Below, one piece after another: positions 53,937-63,012 of a DNA stretch of 64,000 nucleotides. Origin of the DNA: Lacticaseibacillus parakribbianus (lineage in GTDB: Bacteria; Bacillota; Bacilli; Lactobacillales; Lactobacillaceae); assembly GCF_025490915.1 (NCBI RefSeq), contig NZ_JANQBA010000004.1:62001-126000 (forward strand), given 5' to 3'. The translations under genes were made by a program, and so were the position numbers. The notes beneath the pieces are model-generated. The model ran no database searches. It was not told the DNA's origin and saw only the letters and a program-made list of their open reading frames with translations. Every line of letters begins with the position of its first letter. Within the stretch, counting starts at the first letter, position 1.

Positions 53937-56318
53937 TTACACCGGCTGCTCCGGCAGGACGCGCCAGATTTCGCGGCCGTAGCGTTGAACGGTCAGGTCG
54001 GCCGAAAACCGGCCGGAGGCGGCGATGTTTTCCGTCGCCAGCTTGGCCCAGGCCACCGGGTCGCCCCACAGCGCGTCCAGGCGGCGGTTGGCGGCCAGGT
54101 AATCGGCAAAGTCGGCCAAGACGAAGTAGGTGTCGTTGTAATCCAGCAGCTCGGCGCGAATCTCGCGACCCTCCGACTCAATATTGGGAATGCTACCGTC
54201 CGTCAGCATGTCGACGATGCGGTGCAGCACGGGGTCGCGCTCGTAGCGCTCACGGGCGTTGTACTGGGGCCGCAGCGCCTTGGCCTCCTGCTCGGTCAGG
54301 CCGAACACCGCCATCGATTCCTTGCCGGCGGCGTCGCGAATCTCGATGTTGGCCCCGTCCAGGGTCGCCAGGGTCAAGGCGCCGGTGGCCATCAGCTTCA
54401 TGTTGCTGGTGCCCGAGGCCTCGGTGCCGGCCAGGGAAATCTGTTCGGACACATCGGCGGCCGGAATGATGGCCTCGGCCAGGCTGACGCCGTAGTTGGG
54501 CAAAAAGGCCACGGCCAGCTTGCCGGCACAATCCGGATCCGCGTTGACCAAGGCGGCGACCGCGTTGATCAGGCGAATCACGGCCTTGGCGTAGCGGTAG
54601 CTCGGCGCCGCCTTGGCGCCGAACACATGAACGCGCGGTGGCCGCACCGCGCCTTTTTTGATCGCCAGGTAGTGCTCCAAAATGCCAAACACGTGCAACA
54701 GCTGCCGCTTGTAGGCGTGCAGGCGCTTGATCTGCACGTCAAACATCGCGTCGGCAGGCACCTCAAGGCCCAGCGTGGCCTGAATCAAGGCGGCGAGGCG
54801 AACCTTGTTTTCGTGCTTGGCGGCCATCAGCCGGCTCAAAAAGGCGGGGTCGCTCGCGTGGGACCGCAACGCGACCAGCGCTTGGGGTTGGTGGCGCCAC
54901 TTGGTGCCGATGACGTCGTCCAAAAGCGTGGCCAGCGGCACGTCGGCCAGCTGCACCCAGCGCCGTGGCGTGATGCCATTGGTCTTGTTACTGAAGCGGT
55001 CCGGGAAAATCTGGTAGAGGTCGGCCAACACGGTGGTTTTGAGCAGCTCGGAGTGGATCTTGGCCACCCCGTTGACCGCGTGGCTGCCGATCACGGCGAG
55101 GTTAGCCATGTGCAGCTGTCCGTCTTGAAGCGGCGCGGCGCGGTTGACCAGCACCGATCCGAAGCGCGACAGGTACCGGGCCCGGAAGCGGCGATCGACC
55201 TCGAAAGCCAGCTGAGCCAGCCGCGGCAGCAGGTCCTGAAACATCCCCAGCGGCCAGGTCTCAAGTGCCTCGGCCATCAGCGTGTGGTTGGTGTAGCTCA
55301 TGGTCGCCACCGTCAGCTGCCAGGCCTGGTCCCACGCCAGCTGCTCCTCATCGAGCAGCAGTCGCATCAGCTCCAGCACCGCCATAGCAGGGTGCGTGTC
55401 GTTGATGTGAACCGCCACGAAGTTCGGCAGGAGCCGCACATCGCCGTGGGTGCGTTTGAAATGCGTCAGGATGCTTTGCAGCCCGGCCGAGACGAAGAAG
55501 TACTCCTGGCGCAGCCGCAGCTCGCGGCCGGCGGTGTCCGAGTCGTCGGGGTACAAGAACTCGGTGATTGCCCCGGCCCGGGCGGTTTCGGCTAGGGCGT
55601 GGGCCCGTTCGGCGGTGGGTTCGGCCGCCCACAGCCGCATGGTGTTGACCGTGCCGGTGCGATAGCCGATCATCGCCGTGTCGTAAGGCACCGCCAGTAC
55701 GTCGTCGGTGCCTTGATACACCGCGGTCAAGTGACCCGAGGCGCCGGGGACCAGGTCGACGTGACCGCCGAACTTCACGATCACGGCGCGGTTCTCCTTG
55801 CGCGTTTCCCAGGGGTAGCTGTCGCGCAGCCAGTCGTCCGGCACCTCGACTTGGTAGCCGTCGACGAAGCGCTGCTCGAACAGCCCGTAGCGGTAGCGAA
55901 TGCCGTTGCCGTTGCCGGCCATGCCGGTGCTGGCCATCGCGTCCAAAAAGGCCGAGGCCAGCCGGCCCAACCCGCCGTTGCCAAGCCCCGGGTCGCGCTC
56001 GGCCGCATACACCGCCGCCGAGTCGAGGCCAAGCTTCGCCAGCCCAGCGTCCACCACGTCCTTGAGGCCCAGGTTCAGCAGGTTGGAGGCCAACAGCCGC
56101 CCCGGCATGAACTCGATGGAGAAGTAGTAGACCTGCTTTTGCTGGGTCTTGTCGGCATGGGCCTTAGACCTGGCCCAGTCCCTGGCGGCGTAGCCCTTCA
56201 CCACCAACGCCAGGGTCTGGTACTGCTGAAGCGGCGAGAGGTTCTCCAGGCCGTCTGCGAACCAGCGCAGCGCCACGTCTCGGTAATCCTTAATGAATTG
56301 GGTTGTGGTAATGACCAT
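53937..56318 (-). CDS. glgP: glycogen phosphorylase
   Basis: A 793-residue enzyme that releases glucose-1-phosphate from glycogen using phosphate and PLP. The PLP lysine lies in GTEASGTSNMKLMATGALTL, and VHINDTHPAMAVLELMR and FPDRFSNKTNGITPRRW are the usual active-site segments. The length is normal. GGAGG lies 7 bp before the ATG at 56318. It is the last gene of the glg cluster, 67 bp after glgA, but an intrinsic terminator stands between them, so its level may be lower than that of the synthesis genes. Confidence 0.96.
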   Translation of the reverse strand: MVITTTQFIKDYRDVALRWFADGLENLSPLQQYQTLALVVKGYAARDWARSKAHADKTQQKQVYYFSIEFMPGRLLASNLLNLGLKDVVDAGLAKLGLDSAAVYAAERDPGLGNGGLGRLASAFLDAMASTGMAGNGNGIRYRYGLFEQRFVDGYQVEVPDDWLRDSYPWETRKENRAVIVKFGGHVDLVPGASGHLTAVYQGTDDVLAVPYDTAMIGYRTGTVNTMRLWAAEPTAERAHALAETARAGAITEFLYPDDSDTAGRELRLRQEYFFVSAGLQSILTHFKRTHGDVRLLPNFVAVHINDTHPAMAVLELMRLLLDEEQLAWDQAWQLTVATMSYTNHTLMAEALETWPLGMFQDLLPRLAQLAFEVDRRFRARYLSRFGSVLVNRAAPLQDGQLHMANLAVIGSHAVNGVAKIHSELLKTTVLADLYQIFPDRFSNKTNGITPRRWVQLADVPLATLLDDVIGTKWRHQPQALVALRSHASDPAFLSRLMAAKHENKVRLAALIQATLGLEVPADAMFDVQIKRLHAYKRQLLHVFGILEHYLAIKKGAVRPPRVHVFGAKAAPSYRYAKAVIRLINAVAALVNADPDCAGKLAVAFLPNYGVSLAEAIIPAADVSEQISLAGTEASGTSNMKLMATGALTLATLDGANIEIRDAAGKESMAVFGLTEQEAKALRPQYNARERYERDPVLHRIVDMLTDGSIPNIESEGREIRAELLDYNDTYFVLADFADYLAANRRLDALWGDPVAWAKLATENIAASGRFSADLTVQRYGREIWRVLPEQPV

Positions 56319-56353
56319 CCCATGTCCTCCTTTGCGGCCAGTTGCCGTGTTTC

Positions 56354-56377
56354 AAAAAAAGGCGGGGTCCCCCGCCT
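56354..56377 (-). terminator. intrinsic terminator between glgA and glgP
   Basis: AGGCGGG (56360-56366) pairs with CCCGCCT (56371-56377), loop of 4; on the minus strand seven T follow. It lies 8 bp beyond the glgA stop codon, upstream of the glgP ribosome binding site. Confidence 0.85.
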
Positions 56378-56385
56378 CGGTGGTG

Positions 56386-57825
56386 CTAAGGGTGCAGGTG
56401 TAAGTAGCCGTCCAAGTAGCGCTGTGCGGCGTGGGTCCAGGCGAAGTCTTGGGCCATCGCGTGTTGCTGCAGGGCCCGGTAAACCGGCGGCTCGTTTTGG
56501 TAAATCGCGGCGGCGCGAACCAGGGTGTCGGCCAAAACCTGCGGCGTGAAGTCCCAAAACGAGAAGCCGGTGCCGGCGCCGGTGGTCGCGTCGTAGGGCT
56601 GAACGGAGTCGCGCAGGCCGCCGGTTTCGTGAACAATCGGCAACGTGCCGTAGCGCATCGCCATCATCTGCGCCAGGCCGCTGGGCTCAAAGGCACTGGG
56701 CATGACGAAGAAATCCGCCCCGCCGTAAATCTGCTGGGCCAACCCTTCGTCAAAGCGCGTGACCGCGGCGACCTTGCCGGCGAAGCGCTCGTGCAGGTGA
56801 CGGAAGGCTGCCTCCAGGTTGGCGTCGCCGGTGCCGAGCATCACGACCTGAATGTCGGTGCCGGGCAGAATCTGCTCCAAGGCCGCCACCAGCATCCCCA
56901 TGCCTTTTTGCTCCGTCAGCCGGGAGACGATGCCAAAGACGGGCACCGCTCGCTTGGGCAGCCCAACCGCCGCTTGCAGCGCGGCCTTGTCTAAGGCCTT
57001 GCCGCTGAGGTCACGGGCGTCGAAGGGCGCGACCAGATGCGCGTCGGTAGCCGGGTCGTACAGCGTCGTGTCGATGCCGTTCAGGATGCCGACCAGCTTG
57101 TGAGCCTGCTTGCGCAGCGTCCCGTCCAGGTGTTCGCCGAACTGCGGCGTCTGGATTTCTTGCGCGTAGCTCGGGCTGACGGTCGAAATCAGGTCGGCGA
57201 AGTTGAGGCCGCCCTTCATGAAGTTGACCTGACCGTCTTGGGCGAAGCCGTCGTCGTTGAAGAACTGGCGGCCGATGCCAAACACCGTGTCCAAGACGCT
57301 GGCCGGGAACCACCCCTGAAACTGCAGGTTGTGGATCGTCAGCTGGGTGCGAATCTGCTGGTACGGCGTGATCCAGCCGTACTTGTCGCGCAGCAGCACC
57401 GGAATGAAGGCGGTGTGCCAGTCGTTGACGTGCAAGACGTCTGGGATGAAGTCGATCACCTGCAGCATCTCGATGATCGCCATCTGGAAGAACCCGAAGC
57501 GGCCGCCGTCGTCCCAGTAGCCGTACAGGCCGTCGCGGCCGAAGAACTCCTCGTTGTCGATCAGGTAGTAGGTCACCGCCTTGAGCTTCAGGGTGCGGAT
57601 GCCGACGTACTTCTCCTGGCCGCCGAAATCCAGCGAAAACTGGGTCAAGGGCCGCAAGTCCTTCAGGTACTGGGCCGGAAACAGCTTGGGGTAATACGGC
57701 AGCACGACGCGGATGTCGACGCCTTTTTGCGCCAGGGCCTGAGGCAAGGCGTAGGCGACGTCGCCCAGTCCCCCGGTCTTGTAAAACGGCGCCCCTTCCG
57801 CCGCCGCGAACAGCACTTTAAGCAT
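56386..57825 (-). CDS. glgA: glycogen synthase (ADP-glucose type)
   Basis: A 479-residue GT5-type enzyme that adds glucose from ADP-glucose to growing alpha-1,4 chains. The N-terminal KTGGLGDVAYALPQAL loop binds ADP-glucose; DVLHVNDWHTAFIP and the C-terminal SAFEPSGLAQMMAMRYGTLP are conserved. The frame opens at 57876, but GGAGG lies 9 bp before the ATG at 57825. It overlaps glgD by 8 bp. A terminator follows at once. Confidence 0.96.
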   Translation of the reverse strand: MLKVLFAAAEGAPFYKTGGLGDVAYALPQALAQKGVDIRVVLPYYPKLFPAQYLKDLRPLTQFSLDFGGQEKYVGIRTLKLKAVTYYLIDNEEFFGRDGLYGYWDDGGRFGFFQMAIIEMLQVIDFIPDVLHVNDWHTAFIPVLLRDKYGWITPYQQIRTQLTIHNLQFQGWFPASVLDTVFGIGRQFFNDDGFAQDGQVNFMKGGLNFADLISTVSPSYAQEIQTPQFGEHLDGTLRKQAHKLVGILNGIDTTLYDPATDAHLVAPFDARDLSGKALDKAALQAAVGLPKRAVPVFGIVSRLTEQKGMGMLVAALEQILPGTDIQVVMLGTGDANLEAAFRHLHERFAGKVAAVTRFDEGLAQQIYGGADFFVMPSAFEPSGLAQMMAMRYGTLPIVHETGGLRDSVQPYDATTGAGTGFSFWDFTPQVLADTLVRAAAIYQNEPPVYRALQQHAMAQDFAWTHAAQRYLDGYLHLHP

Positions 57826-58987
57826 GGGTGAGTTCCTCCACTTCGCTGGGCCGAAACACGGTCCGATTCTTCTCAATCACAATCGGGTGGTCGGGTGAGC
57901 CCTGGATAGTCAGGTTGGGGCCGATCACCACGCCCTTGTCCAAAATGGCGTAGGCCACCTTGGAGCCCGTGGAAATCTTGCTGCCCTGCATCAGGATGCT
58001 GTTTTGCACGGTCGCACCCTGATGCACCACCACGTTGCGGAAGATCACGGAGTCTGCGACCTCGCCTTCGATGTAGGCGCCGGTGCCCAAGACCCCGTCT
58101 TGCACCGTCGAGTCCTTGGCAAAAAAGCTCGGCACCTCGTTTTTGCTCTTGGTCAGAATCGGGATGTTCGAAAACAAAAGCGACTGGTAGTTGCTTTCGG
58201 CCAGCATATCCATGTTGGCCGCGAAGTAGCGCTGCAGCGAGTTGATCCGCGCCAGGTAGCCGGTGTACTCAAAGGCGTTGGCGTTGCCGGCCAGCACCGC
58301 CTCGCGCAAGAGCTGCGGCAGCCGGCGGAACTCCGCGGTTTGGGCCGCGGCGTCCAGCAGGTCGATCAAGTCGATAGTCGGCAGCAGGTAGATGTCCATG
58401 AAGCTCGGCACGGTGGTCGTCGCCTCGCCGTCGTGGCGCTCCGCCGCCTGAATCACCGAGGTCGCGATGCCCTGCTCCGACAGCGTCAGCGTCCAGTCCT
58501 CCGGCGCAATCGTCTCCTTGGGGACGTTCTTGTACACCGCGGTAATCTCCGCGTCGCCGGCCTTGTGGTAGGCCAAAATGGCGTTGAGGTCGATGTTGGC
58601 GATGTTGGCCGCCCCCATCACCACCGTGTACTGCGAGCCGCTGCGGCGCAGGAACTGGGTGTAGTTCTCGTAGTAGCGCGAACGCAGCGTCTGATCCGAG
58701 TAGTCGCGCGTGGCGACGTACGGGAACAAGAACACCCCGCCTTGAATCAGGTCCAGGTTCCACGCCGCACCACTCCGAATGTGGTCTTGCACGGATCGCT
58801 CGGACTCGGGCATGAACAACCCGACGCTGTGGATGTCGGCGTTGGTGATCGCCGACAGGGGAAAATCGATCAAGCGGTAGCGCCCGGCGAACGGCAACGT
58901 GCCGATCGGGCGGTGCAGCGTCAGTGGCAGCAGCTTGTGGACGTCCTCGTTCAGGTCGATGACGGCGGCCATTTCTCCTTGTCTCAT
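57818..58987 (-). CDS. glgD: ADP-glucose pyrophosphorylase subunit GlgD
   Basis: A 389-residue homologue of GlgC, with [20 protein letters not shown] at the nucleotide site and left-handed beta-helix repeats at the C-terminus. It lacks the G-G-x-G-T-R-L motif found in GlgC (it begins [20 protein letters not shown]), as is usual for GlgD, the regulatory partner of the Firmicute GlgCD enzyme. It overlaps glgC by 4 bp (ATGA) and glgA by 8 bp. Confidence 0.95.
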   Translation of the reverse strand: MRQGEMAAVIDLNEDVHKLLPLTLHRPIGTLPFAGRYRLIDFPLSAITNADIHSVGLFMPESERSVQDHIRSGAAWNLDLIQGGVFLFPYVATRDYSDQTLRSRYYENYTQFLRRSGSQYTVVMGAANIANIDLNAILAYHKAGDAEITAVYKNVPKETIAPEDWTLTLSEQGIATSVIQAAERHDGEATTTVPSFMDIYLLPTIDLIDLLDAAAQTAEFRRLPQLLREAVLAGNANAFEYTGYLARINSLQRYFAANMDMLAESNYQSLLFSNIPILTKSKNEVPSFFAKDSTVQDGVLGTGAYIEGEVADSVIFRNVVVHQGATVQNSILMQGSKISTGSKVAYAILDKGVVIGPNLTIQGSPDHPIVIEKNRTVFRPSEVEELTHA

Positions 58988-60126
58988 GCTTTTTCCTTCC
59001 TTCCTACCACTTCACCGTACCCTACCACGGCGATGTCGTCCTTGGTGCCGATAATCTCACCGTTGTCGCCGACCAGCGCGTTCTCACCGATGATCGCGTG
59101 GTCGATCACCACATTCTTGCCGATCACGACGTTGGGCATCACCATCGAGTCCTTGACCACCGAACCCTCGCCGACCTTGACGTTTTGGCTCAAAATGCTG
59201 TGGTCGATGGTGCCGGCGACGTAGGAGCCGTCGGTGATCATCGCCCGGGTGACCTTCGCCGTTTTGGTCAAAAACATCGGCGGCAGCGCCTCGGTCTGCG
59301 AGTAGATGCGCCAGTTGCGATTGGCGATGTTCAGCGCGTTGTTCGGGGCCAGGAATTCCATGTTGGCCTCCCACAACGACTGAATGGTGCCGACGTCCTT
59401 CCAGTAGCCGTGGAAGGCGTAGGCGTAGGTCGGCTCGTTGTGGGCCAGGTAGGCGGGAATCACGTCCTTGCCGAAGTCCTCCATCTTGCCGTCGGTCGCG
59501 TAGCTTTCCGTCAGGTACTTCTTGAGCGGTGCCCAGTCGAAAATGTAAATCCCCATCGAGGCGAGGTTGGACTTGGGTTCTTCAGGCTTCTCCTCAAAGG
59601 CGATGATGCGGTTGGTGTCATCGGTGTTCATGATGCCAAAGCGGCTGGCCTCCTTCATCGCCACCGGCATCACCGCCACGGTCAAGGTCGCCTTCTTGGC
59701 CTTGTGGGCGCGAAGCATCCGCTCGTAGTCCATCTTGTAGATGTGATCGCCCGACAGCACCAGCACGTACTGCGGGTTGTAGGAGTCGATGTAGGCCATG
59801 TTTTGGTAAATCGCGTGGGCCGTCCCCTCAAAGAACTTCTCGCCTTCGCTAGAGGCGTAGGGTTGAAGGATCGTGACGCCGGCGCCGCGCTCGTTGAGCC
59901 CCCAGGCCGCGCCGTTTTGGACGTGGCGGTTGAGCTCAAGCGGCTGGTACTGCGTGATTACGCCGACCGTGTTGACGCCGGAATTGCTGAGGTTGCTCAA
60001 GGTGAAATCGATAATGCGGTAACGGCCACCGAACGGCACCGAAGGCTTGGCGGTGGTCTTCGTCAGTTTGCCCAGCCGGGTTCCTTGCCCCCCGGCCAAG
60101 ATCATCCCTAACATCTCTGTAACCAT
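58984..60126 (-). CDS. glgC: glucose-1-phosphate adenylyltransferase
   Basis: A 380-residue enzyme that makes ADP-glucose from ATP and glucose-1-phosphate, the first committed step. The ATP site is [32 protein letters not shown] and [18 protein letters not shown] are conserved, and hexapeptide repeats follow. GGAGGG lies 7 bp before the ATG at 60126. It is separated from glgB by 640 bp filled with the hairpin repeat array, whose edge lies only 24 bp from this start codon. Confidence 0.96.
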   Translation of the reverse strand: MVTEMLGMILAGGQGTRLGKLTKTTAKPSVPFGGRYRIIDFTLSNLSNSGVNTVGVITQYQPLELNRHVQNGAAWGLNERGAGVTILQPYASSEGEKFFEGTAHAIYQNMAYIDSYNPQYVLVLSGDHIYKMDYERMLRAHKAKKATLTVAVMPVAMKEASRFGIMNTDDTNRIIAFEEKPEEPKSNLASMGIYIFDWAPLKKYLTESYATDGKMEDFGKDVIPAYLAHNEPTYAYAFHGYWKDVGTIQSLWEANMEFLAPNNALNIANRNWRIYSQTEALPPMFLTKTAKVTRAMITDGSYVAGTIDHSILSQNVKVGEGSVVKDSMVMPNVVIGKNVVIDHAIIGENALVGDNGEIIGTKDDIAVVGYGEVVGRKEKA

Positions 60127-60149
60127 GTTGGTCCCTCCATTTCGAGTAA

Positions 60150-60750
60150 GAGCGTGAGCCGAGGCGTCCTTAGCGGGACGGGTAGCCTAGCGCGGCGGGG
60201 TGAAGCGGTCCTTGCTTCATACCGCCGTGCGTCGCTAGCCGCTCCCGCGTTGCCTCGGGGAACGCGTTTAGAGCGTGGAAAAGCGCGGGTTTAGCGGAAC
60301 GGCTAGCGTGGGGGTGGGACGGGAAGCGGGCTGTGCTTCCGGTTCCGCCCCTAGCTAGACGCTTCCGCGTTGCGCTTGGGAACGCGTCTAGAGCGTGAGC
60401 CGAGGCGTCCTTAGCGGGACGGGTAGCCTAGCGCGGCGGGGTGAAGCGGTCCTTGCTTCATACCGCCGTGCGTCGCTAGCCGCTCCCGCGTTGCCTCGGG
60501 GAACGCGTTTAGAGCGTGGAAAAGCGCGGGTTTAGCGGAACGGCTAGCGTAGGGGTGGGACGGGAAGCGGGCTGTGCTTCCGGTTCCGCCCCTAGCTAGA
60601 CGCTTCCGCGTTGCGCTTGGGAACGCGTTTAGAGCGTGAGCCGAGGCGTCCTTAGCGGGAAGCTCAGCGTAGGCTCGGGCATTGGGCCCGTACTTGGCCC
60701 AGTGTCCAAGCCGAGCTGGGCGCTCCCGCGTTGCCTCGGGGAACGCGTTT
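60150..60750. repeat. structured intergenic repeat, locus 3: five tandem units between glgB and glgC
   Basis: Units: A 60150-60270, B 60271-60390, A 60391-60511, B 60512-60631, A' 60632-60750. The A-B pair recurs at exactly 241 bp with two base differences. In A, CCGAGGC (60159-60165) pairs with GCCTCGG (60252-60258), GCGGGA (60173-60178) with TCCCGC (60243-60248) and CTAGCG (60187-60192) with CGCTAG (60233-60238), around a variable tip CGGCGG..TGAAGC/GCTTCA..CCGCCG. In B the same places read AAGCGC/GCGCTT and GCGGAA/TTCCGC. Shared edges are GAGCGTG and GGGAACGCGTTTA. A degenerate further start runs into the glgB stop codon. Confidence 0.9.
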
Positions 60751-60769
60751 GGCGCGTCAGCCGGCGCGT

Positions 60770-62638
60770 TCACGGCTTTGGGGCAATCAGCAACGCGCCC
60801 ATCGCCGGCAGCACGACGTCGACGGTCGCCGGCTGGCCGTACGCCGGCTTGTCGCGGCTGTGCAGGGTGCGTTGCAGCCGCACCCAGGTCCCGCCGAAGT
60901 GCTGGCTTTCGGTGTTCAGCAGCACGGTGTAGGTGCCGGCCTGCGGCACCGGGACCGCGAAGTGCTGCCGTTCCTCCGGCAGCAAGTTCATCACCACCAC
61001 CAGGTCGTCTTCGGGGCTCAGGCCGTGGCGGATGAAGCTCAACACGTCGTTTTCGGAGCCGATGGTCACCGTGATGCCGGCCGGTGTCTGGTCGTCGATC
61101 CACAGGCTCGGGGTTTTGACGTACAGCTTGTTCAGGGTGCGGGTGAACACCTGCATCGCCGCGTTCAGCGGGTCGTTGAGATCGACCCACTCCAACGCGC
61201 TCCAGTCGCGCCACTCGAGGAACTGACCCCACTCGCCGCCCATGAACAGGAGTTTTTTGCCCGGATGGGTCATCAACCAGACGAACATCACGCGCAGGTT
61301 GGCGAACTGGTTGTAACGGTCGCCCGGCATCTTGTGCATCAGGGACTTCTTGCCATGCACCACCTCGTCGTGGGAGAACGGCAGGATGAAGCGCTCGTCG
61401 TGCATGTAGACAAAGGAGAAGGTCAGCAGGTCGATGTGGTCGCGCCGGGCGTAGGGATCCATCGCAAAATAGCGCAGCGTGTCGTTCATCCACCCCATGT
61501 TCCACTTGGCCGAAAAGCCCAGGCCGCCGTCTTGCAGCGGCGCGGTGACCTGCGGGTAAGCCGAGCTTTCCTCGGCGATCATCTGCGCCTCGGGCTTGGT
61601 CGCCTGCACCACGCCGTTGAGCCGCTCGAGAAAGGCGCGGCCCTCCAGGTTCTCGCGGCCGCCGTCGCGGTTGCGGTCTTGCTCCTTGCCGGCGTCGTAA
61701 TCCATGTACAGCATGTTGGACACCGCATCGACCCGCAGCCCGTCCAGGTGGCAATGCACCAGCCAAAAAATCGCGCTGGAGATCAGAAAGCTTTGCACCT
61801 GGGTTTTGCCCAGATCGAAGTTCCACGTTCCCCACCGCACGTTGTCGGCGCGGTGCGGATCCTGGTACTCGAACGTCGCCGTGCCGTCGAAGGTCGCCAG
61901 GGCATCGGCGTTGCGAATGAAGTGCCCCGGCACCCAGTCCATGATCACGCCAAGCCCCGCCTGGTGAGCCGCATCGACGAAGGCCAAAAAATCGGCCGGG
62001 CTGCCAAAGCGGCTGGTCGGGGCGAAGTAACCCATCAGCTGGTACCCCCAAGACGCGTCCAGCGGGTGCTCCATTAAGGGCATCAGCTCGATGTGGGTGT
62101 AGCCCATTTTCCGCACGTAGGGAATCACCGCGCGAATCGCCTCGCGGTAGGTCAGGTACCCGCCATCCGCGTGGCGCTTGAAGGAGCCCAGGTGCAGCTC
62201 GTAGATGTTTTGCGGCTGCGGCTGCCCCATGCGCCGTCGCGCCTGCGCCTGCCAGGCGGCGTCTTGCCAGTCGTGCTGCGGCGGCCCGGACAACTTAGCC
62301 GCGGTGCCCGGTTTCTTCTCAAACGCGAAGCCGAACGGGTCGATCTTGGTCGCGACGCTGCCATCCGCCGCGGTCACCTGCACCTTGTACAGCTGACCGG
62401 CCGCCGCGTTCAGCACCCCCTGCCAGCAGCCGGTTGCCCCAAGCGGTGCCAGCGGTTGCGGCTGCCACGCCGAAAAGTCGCCGACAATCGCCACCCCGGC
62501 CGCGTTGGGCGCCCACACCAGGAAGCGCCAGCGGCCTGGCCCCTCTTCATGCGCCCCGAAGCGCCGGTAGCTTTGAAAATCCTCGCCCCGGTCAAACAGG
62601 TACGCCCACTCCGTCAAGGATTCCGTCAATGTCCTCAC
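60770..62638 (-). CDS. glgB: 1,4-alpha-glucan branching enzyme
   Basis: A 622-residue GH13 enzyme that makes the alpha-1,6 branches of glycogen. A CBM48 domain (about 20-110, FLVWAPNAAGVAIVGDFSAW) precedes the barrel with the conserved regions DWVPGHF, DGLRVDAVSNML (nucleophile Asp), MIAEESSAYP (acid Glu) and PFSHDEVVHGK (third Asp). The start is uncertain: the frame opens with GTG at 62638, while a TTG at 62629 also follows GAGG; no ATG is available near. First gene of the glg cluster, with a cre site over its transcription start. The stop codon touches the repeat array. Confidence 0.94.
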   Translation of the reverse strand: MRTLTESLTEWAYLFDRGEDFQSYRRFGAHEEGPGRWRFLVWAPNAAGVAIVGDFSAWQPQPLAPLGATGCWQGVLNAAAGQLYKVQVTAADGSVATKIDPFGFAFEKKPGTAAKLSGPPQHDWQDAAWQAQARRRMGQPQPQNIYELHLGSFKRHADGGYLTYREAIRAVIPYVRKMGYTHIELMPLMEHPLDASWGYQLMGYFAPTSRFGSPADFLAFVDAAHQAGLGVIMDWVPGHFIRNADALATFDGTATFEYQDPHRADNVRWGTWNFDLGKTQVQSFLISSAIFWLVHCHLDGLRVDAVSNMLYMDYDAGKEQDRNRDGGRENLEGRAFLERLNGVVQATKPEAQMIAEESSAYPQVTAPLQDGGLGFSAKWNMGWMNDTLRYFAMDPYARRDHIDLLTFSFVYMHDERFILPFSHDEVVHGKKSLMHKMPGDRYNQFANLRVMFVWLMTHPGKKLLFMGGEWGQFLEWRDWSALEWVDLNDPLNAAMQVFTRTLNKLYVKTPSLWIDDQTPAGITVTIGSENDVLSFIRHGLSPEDDLVVVMNLLPEERQHFAVPVPQAGTYTVLLNTESQHFGGTWVRLQRTLHSRDKPAYGQPATVDVVLPAMGALLIAPKP

Positions 62639-62648
62639 CCCTCATTCA

Positions 62649-62690
62649 TGGTAACGCTTACATTAGGATTATAACACCGTTACGCAAAAA
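62649..62690 (-). promoter_or_regulatory. promoter and CcpA cre site of the glg operon
   Basis: The extended -10 TGTTATAAT (TATAAT 62673-62668) lies on the minus strand. Just downstream TGTAAGCGTTACCA (62662-62649) matches the cre consensus TGWAANCGNTNWCA at all but one position (C for W at position 12). Bound CcpA would block early elongation, so glycogen synthesis should be repressed by rapidly used sugars. Confidence 0.7.
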
Positions 62691-62699
62691 TTGAATCTT

Positions 62700-63012
62700 T
62701 AAACTAGCGCGAACCAAAACTTAATGAATCCACGCCTGAAAGTGGCACCGGTCTAGTCATCATCTGTCTAGGCACCGACACACGCTACCTTTTCCAGTGT
62801 GCGAGCCTCACCGCCAAAACACCAGAAATCAGCTCGTGACTTGTCACAAATTCGTCGGCGACCCGCGGCCACGAAAAAACGCCACCGTGCGAGACGGTGA
62901 CGCGAGCTGATTCAAATTGAGTTGGTGAAGCCAAGTATTAGCCTCGCGGTTCGCCGCCACTCCGCCAAGGCGCGAGGCCGCCGCGCCAAGCAGCCCGAGT
63001 GCCGCCAGGGCC
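62700..63012. other. intergenic region between glgB and the YitT-family gene
   Basis: No gene is seen. It holds the terminator listed at 62874-62902 and a hairpin GCCTCGCG (62941-62948) with CGCGAGGC (62971-62978) closer to the YitT-family stop codon. The left part (62700-62870) has no recognisable element. Confidence 0.5.
62874..62902 (-). terminator. intrinsic terminator downstream of the YitT-family gene
   Basis: CGCCACCGT pairs with ACGGTGACG around TGCGAG; on the minus strand six T follow (62879-62874). It lies about 110 bp beyond the stop codon. Confidence 0.7.

Noticed and set aside
53709..55595. plus-strand 628-residue protein
   Set aside because: Antisense to glgP for most of its length and without recognisable domains.
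60150..60750. CRISPR array
   Set aside because: Units are ~120 nt, directly abutting, near-identical in dimer form and without unique spacers; no cas genes are present.
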